From the NCBI GenBank assembly GCA_937897665.1, contig CALCPB010000506.1:1-5853 (forward strand): 5,853 bases of DNA. Direction: 5' to 3'. The translations under genes were made by a program, and so were the position numbers. The stretch is from an uncultured Halomicronema sp. Its GTDB lineage: Bacteria > Cyanobacteriota > Cyanobacteriia > Phormidesmidales > Phormidesmidaceae. The notes under the pieces are model-generated. The model ran no database searches. It had not been told where the DNA came from and saw only the letters and a list, made by a program, of their open reading frames with translations. Positions 1-4,526 of this stretch are shown here, piece by piece. Within the stretch, counting starts at the first letter, position 1. The number at the start of each line of letters is the position of its first letter.

Positions 1-813
1 GCTACCCAGCTGCAGCCTAAACATCCCCGCAGTCAACAGCCAAATGCCCGTGGCAAACACCGTCCCCGGTAAGATCGGTGTCGCTCGGGCGGAAGATTTT
101 TGACTCGTGCGATAGAGCAGCCCAAACACCAAGGCAATGGTGGATGCGGCCAAGCACCACCGCAAGACTTGCGCAAACAGATGCTGCACAAAATTAAAGA
201 GGGGAGACTCAGTCGCCCCCTGCAGGCTAACGGGCATGGCCATTAAGACGCAGCCTAGAGCCAACAGCGTCAGACTGGCGCTCACCCCGGCCACCAACAC
301 CGTCGTGAGTCGCTGTCGCAGTGATGGCACCAGATGCGAAGCCAAATCACCATCAGAGCGGATGATTTGCTGCGCTAGCCCCACGACTTTGAGCCATAGG
401 CTCAGGCCCAAACTGGTCGTCATGATCAGCAATCCCCAGCGATGCCAGAGCTGCCATGCCGTTTGGGTTTGCGTGATTAGCGTGGTGATGGTAGAGGCGA
501 GGTCAGGCAGCCATTGGTTCAGCCCCACTGTGATAAACAGACTCACGCTGTTGTTGAGGGTCGCCGCTGCGAGCACCGCCAAACCGCCAAACAACCAACA
601 GCAGGCAATCCCGTAGGCGATCGCGGCCCCTTTTAACCAGTAGCGATGCCGCGCCGCCTGCAGCAGCAAGGCCCGCCACAGCGACAGATGCCAATAGCTG
701 CCGGCTGTACGTTTGACCGGTGGTGGCGGCGTTGCCGGCGGTAGCTGATAGGTCGTGGCAGGCGGTGGCTCTGGCGGCTGTGACGAAAACTGACGGGAGG
801 GAGGCAGAGACAT
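1..813 (-). CDS. YihY/BrkB-family inner-membrane protein, partial at its C-terminus
   Basis: The frame is open for 271 codons from ATG at 813 down to base 1 and continues off the left edge. Residues 1-35 form a proline-rich, probably cytosolic tail. Hydrophobic segments follow at about 61-84, 126-146, 169-193, 213-234 and 249-268, separated by basic loops such as RQR at 166-168. The FGLLYR (230-235) and ILPGT (247-251) wording, followed by a final hydrophobic helix, fits the C-terminal part of the YihY/BrkB family. These are six-helix membrane proteins once mis-named RNase BN, and their substrate is generally unknown. Family members are usually around 280-330 residues, so only a short tail should be missing. 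A stop lies in frame at 877-879 and no ATG, GTG or TTG lies between it and 813, which supports this start. There is no clear Shine-Dalgarno. The gene is divergent from the GHL10 gene. The family call rests on pattern and topology, not a search; another polytopic family is possible. Confidence 0.72.
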   Translation of the reverse strand, partial: MSLPPSRQFSSQPPEPPPATTYQLPPATPPPPVKRTAGSYWHLSLWRALLLQAARHRYWLKGAAIAYGIACCWLFGGLAVLAAATLNNSVSLFITVGLNQWLPDLASTITTLITQTQTAWQLWHRWGLLIMTTSLGLSLWLKVVGLAQQIIRSDGDLASHLVPSLRQRLTTVLVAGVSASLTLLALGCVLMAMPVSLQGATESPLFNFVQHLFAQVLRWCLAASTIALVFGLLYRTSQKSSARATPILPGTVFATGIWLLTAGMFRLQLGS

Positions 814-871
814 GGCAACCGAGCTGAGCAGGTTTGTCGCAAGATAAATGTGCAGGCTGATTAAGCAGCAC

Positions 872-891
872 TGACGTTAGCCGTCATTATG
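872..891 (-). promoter_or_regulatory. Weak candidate -10 box and dyad upstream of the YihY-like gene
   Basis: On the minus strand, CATAAT (plus-strand 886-891) resembles a -10 hexamer. Immediately downstream in the direction of transcription is the dyad TGACG-N5-CGTCA (872-886), which would lie near the transcription start and could be an operator. No good -35 box lies about 17 bp upstream. If real, the leader to ATG at 813 would be roughly 65 nt. This is inference from short motifs only. Confidence 0.2.
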
Positions 892-1000
892 CAACGACAG
901 ACAAAAACGTGCCTGGGTAGAGGGGGTATTCGTTCTCACTGCGACAGATTTTTAACATGGGGGATGGGTCATCAGCAGACTGCCCCAAAGCCGGGAACAA

Positions 1001-1012
1001 ACTTAATTAAGT
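1001..1012. repeat. Perfect 12-bp palindrome ACTTAATTAAGT
   Basis: ACTTAATTAAGT is a perfect, AT-rich self-complementary 12-mer in the middle of the divergent spacer, where a regulator serving either gene could bind. It does not match a cyanobacterial operator that I recognise; for example it is not the NtcA GTA-N8-TAC pattern. The function is unknown. Confidence 0.4.
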
Positions 1013-1064
1013 CAGGCCGACACGGAACTCCTGAACAAACTCAGGCAGAAAAAAGCGCAACTTC

Positions 1065-1088
1065 CGCAGAATATCAGGGAATTCTGCG
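1065..1088. repeat. Inverted repeat CGCAGAAT-N8-ATTCTGCG
   Basis: Two perfect 8-bp arms (1065-1072 and 1081-1088) flank an 8-nt spacer. No T-run follows directly on the plus strand. On the minus strand a T6 tract (complement of the A-run ending at 1054) begins about 10 nt beyond the arm, too far for a standard intrinsic terminator. It lies about 150 bp before the GHL10 start, so a dimeric-regulator operator is the simplest reading, but this is unproven. Confidence 0.4.
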
Positions 1089-1237
1089 CCATAGGTTGTA
1101 AAAAGGAACGTTGAGTCAGCCGATTAGGAGATTCTCATTCTTCTGATGAGTGGGGCTGGTTTAATAGTTGGAGATTTTGTGGTTTCCGGGTTCCTACCGG
1201 TTGATGATGTTGATTGGGCACATAGAGGCGCTCTGGT

Positions 1238-3316
1238 ATGAGTAAGTTTGCAAAATTTGTGGTGTGGTTGGGCGTGGGTGTCTGCACGAGCGTATTGCTG
1301 GTCGGTGCACCCGCCCTGTTTAAAGGGCACGGAGCGATCGCGACCGCTCAGCGCTTGACGGCAACGGTGCCGGCCGCCGCGATCGCCCAACAAACGGGGG
1401 ATCTCGGCATTCCTCAAGACTTTGAACCGTTAGCACCAGGGAATTTCCCTTCCCGCGATCTTCGCTTCCAGTCCGAAGATCCGGCTGATCAAATTGCCCC
1501 GCCGGGCCTACTGGTGCGTCCCGGTGACGCCCCTATTTCGCATTTCTTTGGCCTGCGCATGCAAAAGGAATTGGATAGCCTGGTGGGCCGATTTGAAAGT
1601 GCCCTCTTTTTAGCCAGCGCGGCCGATCAGCCCACCCAAGTCCAGCTGCCTACGGTCAATGCTGCCGTTACCACCAGCGAAGACAAATCTTTGGTCGCCA
1701 GTAGTGGTGGGGTGACCTCGCCCGTTTTGCAAGAAGCCCGACAGCTCCGGCAAGACTGGCCCCAACTCCTCGAAAATCAGGCCTATGGTGAGGCCCGCAC
1801 ACGGTGGCTGCAGGTACGCGAAGCCCTTTGGGCAAACTTTCCCCTCGATCAGCCCTTCGCGCAGCCCGAAATTCGGTCGATGTGGCTCGATCGCGGCAGC
1901 ATTGTGCGGGCTGGTTCGCGCCCGCAGCTGGCAGCGCTGTTCGACAACATGCAGGCGTCGGGCATCAATACCGTCTTTTTTGAAACCGTGAATGCGGGCT
2001 ACCCCATCTATCGCAGCCGCGTCGCCCCCCAGCAAAATCCGCTGACAGAAGGGTGGGATCCCCTGGCCGATGCGGTCGAACTGGCTCACGAGCGCGGCAT
2101 GGAACTACACGCCTGGATCTGGGTCTTCGCCGCCGGTAACCAGCGCCACAACGCCATCATGAATAAGTCCGATGACTTTCTGGGGCCGTCGTTGGCAGGC
2201 AATCCGGACTGGGTGGGCTACGACCAAGACGGTCGGCCGATTCCGCTGGGACAGACCAAGGCGTTTTATGACCCGGCCAATCCCGAAGTCCGCGAGTATT
2301 TGCTGCAGCTCGTCGATGAAATCATCAGCGATTACGACGTTGATGGCTTGCAGCTCGACTACATTCGCTATCCCTTTCAAGATCCGTCGGCAGAGCGCAG
2401 CTACGGCTACGGCATTGCGGCCCGGCGCGAGTTTCGCCGCCAAACCGGCGTTGACCCGATTAACCTAACGCCGACGACCGATGCTTGGGCCCCTCGGGCG
2501 GAGCGCGAACGGCAGCGATCGCTCTGGGAAGCCTGGAATACCTTCCGGATTGAACAGGTGACCAGCTTTGTGGCCGAAACCTCGCAGCTGGTGCGCAGCA
2601 AGCGGCCCGATGTGGTTCTCTCGGCGGCCGTCTTTGCCATGCCCGAGCGCGAGCGGCTGCAAAAAATTCAGCAAGATTGGACGGCCTGGGCTCAAGACGG
2701 CCTCGTTGATTGGATTGTGCTGATGAGCTACGCCCAAGACGCTAATCGGTTTGCAGAAATGATCAATCCCTGGGTCGTCGAGCAAGACTACGGCTCGACC
2801 CTGGTGATTCCCGGCATGCGTCTGTTAGGCATGCCGGTGCCGGTCATGATTGACCAGTTGCAGACGCTGAGGGATATGCCCGCCACCGGCTATGCTCTGT
2901 TTGCCACTGACAACCTGGACAGCCGTATTCAAACGGTGCTCAACCAGACCCAAGGCAGCCATAACAGCGCGGTGCCCCAAACTAATGCCTACGCGACTGC
3001 CGCAGCGCGTTTTGCCGCCCTGCAACAAGAGTGGAACTGGCTCTTGGCCAATGGTCAAATGACCCTCCAGCCGCGACTCGCTGATCGCTGGCTCGCCGAC
3101 GTCAATACGGTGGGAGCCAGTTTGGCGACGCTGGCGAATGATCCTGCATTGGCCTCATCTGCCGTGCAGGCCCAAGTCAGCGACCTCAAGCGAAACGTTG
3201 GGGTCGGCGTTGAGCTAGAAACTGCTACCTCTACCGACTATCGGTTTACGACCTGGAAAAACCGCTTAGAAGCAATCAATCGCTTTTTGGTCTACGGTGA
3301 CGCGAAGCGGAGCTGA
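1238..3316 (+). CDS. Exported GHL10 (glycosyl-hydrolase-like 10, PF02638-type) family protein
   Basis: The complete protein has 692 residues. ATG at 1238 is preceded by AGAGG (1224-1228) at 9-nt spacing. The N-terminus has basic K3 and K6, a hydrophobic core at about 7-27, and Ala-x-Ala sites at 33-35 and 48-50, so it is a signal peptide or membrane anchor. Residues 51-205 are a low-complexity or helical spacer. The barrel domain spans about 209-565. It opens with EIRSMWLDRG (211-220), then carries E249 in VFFETVN, HAWIWVF (291-297), and the family hallmark DGLQLDYIRYP (369-379) with D369, D374, R377 and P379. A predicted helical tail, about 580-692, follows. Relatives include E. coli DigH (YddW), which cleaves denuded peptidoglycan glycan strands. 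A cell-wall or extracellular polysaccharide substrate is therefore likely but not shown here. The protein is longer than the core domain because of both extensions. It appears monocistronic; a large hairpin follows the TGA by 60 bp. Confidence 0.9.
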   Translation: MSKFAKFVVWLGVGVCTSVLLVGAPALFKGHGAIATAQRLTATVPAAAIAQQTGDLGIPQDFEPLAPGNFPSRDLRFQSEDPADQIAPPGLLVRPGDAPISHFFGLRMQKELDSLVGRFESALFLASAADQPTQVQLPTVNAAVTTSEDKSLVASSGGVTSPVLQEARQLRQDWPQLLENQAYGEARTRWLQVREALWANFPLDQPFAQPEIRSMWLDRGSIVRAGSRPQLAALFDNMQASGINTVFFETVNAGYPIYRSRVAPQQNPLTEGWDPLADAVELAHERGMELHAWIWVFAAGNQRHNAIMNKSDDFLGPSLAGNPDWVGYDQDGRPIPLGQTKAFYDPANPEVREYLLQLVDEIISDYDVDGLQLDYIRYPFQDPSAERSYGYGIAARREFRRQTGVDPINLTPTTDAWAPRAERERQRSLWEAWNTFRIEQVTSFVAETSQLVRSKRPDVVLSAAVFAMPERERLQKIQQDWTAWAQDGLVDWIVLMSYAQDANRFAEMINPWVVEQDYGSTLVIPGMRLLGMPVPVMIDQLQTLRDMPATGYALFATDNLDSRIQTVLNQTQGSHNSAVPQTNAYATAAARFAALQQEWNWLLANGQMTLQPRLADRWLADVNTVGASLATLANDPALASSAVQAQVSDLKRNVGVGVELETATSTDYRFTTWKNRLEAINRFLVYGDAKRS

Positions 3317-3376
3317 TCGGCGATCGCGGGCAATCACGGACGCTAGTTAATGGGGTTGGCAGGGGGCCGCACTGCC

Positions 3377-3424
3377 ACACTCGCCGCCGATAATTAGAAA
3401 GCTCTAATTAGCGGCGGCGGGTGT
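3377..3424 (+). terminator. Long hairpin after the GHL10 gene, candidate transcript end or stabiliser
   Basis: Arms 3377-3398 and 3403-3424 pair over 22 positions around an AAGC loop (3399-3402). They give 20 Watson-Crick pairs, one T:G wobble (3381/3420) and one A/G mismatch (3390/3411). The outer half is GC-rich (CGCCGCCG) and the inner half AT-rich (TAATTAGA). A smaller hairpin, TGGCAG (3357-3362) with CTGCCA (3372-3377), abuts it upstream. No U-tract follows, so it is not a textbook intrinsic terminator. Position after the GHL10 stop suggests 3'-end formation or mRNA protection; it may instead be part of a dispersed repeat. The structure is certain, the role is not. Confidence 0.5.
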
Positions 3425-3489
3425 CATCGCCTAGCGTGACGCACCAAAGCCAAGCCTGGCGGTGCGTTGGGCTGTCGCCACAACACACC
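3420..3489. repeat. Alternating inverted-repeat cluster, dispersed cyanobacterial type
   Basis: Four arms of one motif alternate in orientation: GGTGTCA (3420-3426), TGACGCACC (3437-3445), GGTGCGTTG (3461-3469) and CAACACACC (3481-3489), the last followed by CTAC. Neighbouring arms can pair in mutually exclusive ways: first with second (with a 2-nt bulge), second with third (ACGCACC with GGTGCGT), and third with fourth (8 of 9 pairs plus a wobble). GGTGCGTT...AACGCACCCTAC-like hairpins are, from memory, a common intergenic repeat in cyanobacteria. I could not check copy number. It carries no coding capacity. Confidence 0.6.
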
Positions 3490-3652
3490 CTACAGCAATA
3501 TTTATGGATGGCTACCGACTTATCAACGGCAGGTCAGGGGCAGATTGGCGACCCGCTCAGCATCCCCTTTAAGCCTCTGATCAGGCAACGGCAAAGCCTC
3601 ATCCAGGCTTTTGCGGCAGTGCATCAGGCAGGATGGAAACGGCCGGTATTTT

Positions 3653-3822
3653 ATACCGATTCTGCATGACAGTGCTACAGATCGAGGATCCCCCGCTGTC
3701 GCCGCCCCCTTGGGAAAGGGGCTATTCACCACCCGAATCTTGCTGCCCCCCTTTTTTCCAAGGGGGGGTGGGGGGATCGTTCCAGTACGGGCATCTGTAG
3801 TCCAGTTTTAGAGAATTGGTAT
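3653..3822. mobile_element. MITE-like non-coding element with nested terminal inverted repeats
   Basis: The element is about 170 bp. Outer arms ATACCGATTCT (3653-3663) and AGAATTGGTAT (3812-3822) match at 10 of 11 positions. After exactly 11 nt on each side come perfect arms CTACAGAT (3675-3682) and ATCTGTAG (3793-3800). Further in are GATCCCCC (3687-3694) and GGGGGATC (3771-3778). The centre holds two local hairpins: CCCCTT/AAGGGG (3706-3711 and 3716-3721) and CCCCCCTT/AAGGGGGG (3746-3753 and 3760-3767). No transposase or credible ORF lies inside. The layered symmetry fits a miniature inverted-repeat element; similar GATCCCCC...GGGGGGATC blocks are, from memory, widespread in cyanobacterial intergenes. 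A target-site duplication is not clear. The left end also forms a small hairpin with its flank (CGGTAT-TTT-ATACCG, 3644-3658). Confidence 0.65.
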
Positions 3823-4526
3823 TAGCCATCGGTTAAGGGCAGCGGCCCGGTGGCGGCCAACGGCTTGCGGAGGATCTGCCGGAGTTATGGTGGTTTGCTA
3901 GATGGCTGTTCACTTTGGCGCGCTCTGAATCCTTCGTGCATCAGCAAAGTGGCTGCAGTCTCGTTCTGAACTGGACTGGCGACTGTGATAAATTTGAGCC
4001 GATTTTAGGGAGTTGCTTAAAAATCGCCTTCCCAATCGCTGGGGTTGAGCACGTGTCGCAGCATTCAGCCTGTAGCGGTCGGAGTCCTCTGCAGCAAGGG
4101 CAAGTCTTCGACGGGGCTCAACTCGATGATCCGCGACCAGATCTCGTCGCCGGAGCCAGTGAATGAGTGCTGTGCTGCAATCGACTGAAAATGATTGAGT
4201 GGGCTACCAAAATCATTGCTTCCGAGGATTAGACAACCGCAAGGTTACTGATTTCTAAGTTTTGCAACGCCCACTGCCCATCAAGCGGGAAACTGCTTGA
4301 TGGGCTCGAAAGCTTTAGAGACGAATACGTTAGGGTATCCGTTAAGGATGTTCTCCCCCAGTGCGATCGCGCTTCGCATTTCGGGAAATATACTGAGGAC
4401 AGCGGCCAGTTTGTGAACTGGTCTCCGGCATATTTTAGGTAAACGTCGGCATCGGGGTTGAAGCATTTACATAGAGTCTTAAACCATCCACAAGGGGAGC
4501 GGCCTGTTGCCCCCGCCTTCCTGCCC
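3823..4526. other. 700-bp region with no convincing gene
   Basis: Frames on both strands are short and have compositions unlike real proteins. Visible structure: a perfect 11-bp hairpin at 4276-4305; a HIP1 site at 4363-4370; and a hairpin GGCCAGTT-TGTG-AACTGGTC (4404-4423), with one G:T pair, about 100 bp before the cyclase-kinase start. TATTTT at 4431 is a loose -10-like hexamer without a well-placed -35. A minus-strand frame open at 4065-4244 (59 codons, no usual start) reads as protein-like in part and may be gene debris. The stretch probably includes the promoter and leader of the downstream gene. Confidence 0.5.
4276..4305. repeat. Perfect 11-bp inverted repeat (hairpin)
   Basis: GCCCATCAAGC (4276-4286) and GCTTGATGGGC (4295-4305) are exact reverse complements around the 8-nt loop GGGAAACT. 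No T-run follows on either strand, so an intrinsic terminator is unlikely. It stands alone about 220 bp upstream of the cyclase-kinase gene. It could be part of a small RNA, a long leader, or the end of a decayed element. Confidence 0.5.

Larger units (their letters stand above)
814..1237. other. Divergent intergenic region with several small palindromes, no gene
   Basis: This 424-bp spacer separates two divergent genes and should hold both promoters. Visible structure: a perfect 12-bp palindrome at 1001-1012; CCTGA/TCAGG arms around 1030-1044; an 8-bp-stem inverted repeat at 1065-1088; and nested arms CAGCC (1117-1121), CTCAT (1134-1138), ATGAG (1146-1150) and GGCTG (1154-1158). The nested set could fold in the GHL10 leader if transcription starts upstream of it. 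TTGAGT at 1111 and TTTAAT at 1160 are loose promoter-like hexamers, but no well-spaced -35/-10 pair is convincing. The only open frame (889-1101, plus, 70 codons) has Arg/Thr/Gln-rich low-quality composition and is not called. Confidence 0.55.

Noticed and set aside
137..616. Plus-strand frame of 159 codons
   Set aside because: It is antisense to the YihY-like gene, with Cys/Arg/Ser-rich composition typical of a shadow frame.
503..871. Minus-strand frame of 122 codons
   Set aside because: It overlaps the YihY-like gene in another frame and has no domain-like features; the 813-to-1 frame has clear membrane helices and stays open to the edge.
889..1101. Plus-strand 70-codon frame in the divergent spacer
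   Set aside because: No clear ribosome site and an unlikely composition; it also covers two palindromes.
1610..2089. Minus-strand frame of 159 codons
   Set aside because: It is antisense to the GHL10 gene, whose plus-strand frame is complete and carries the family hallmark.
3421..3669. Plus-strand 82-codon frame
   Set aside because: It starts within the repeat cluster and ends inside the MITE-like element; nothing in it resembles a protein family.
3377..3822. CRISPR array
   Set aside because: The repeats are inverted and nested, not regularly spaced direct repeats with unique spacers.
3915..4166. Plus-strand 83-codon frame starting at TTG
   Set aside because: No ribosome site, no recognisable motif, and a low-quality composition.
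3823..4526. tRNA or rRNA gene
   Set aside because: No cloverleaf with a TTC-type T-loop or conserved rRNA segment could be found by eye.
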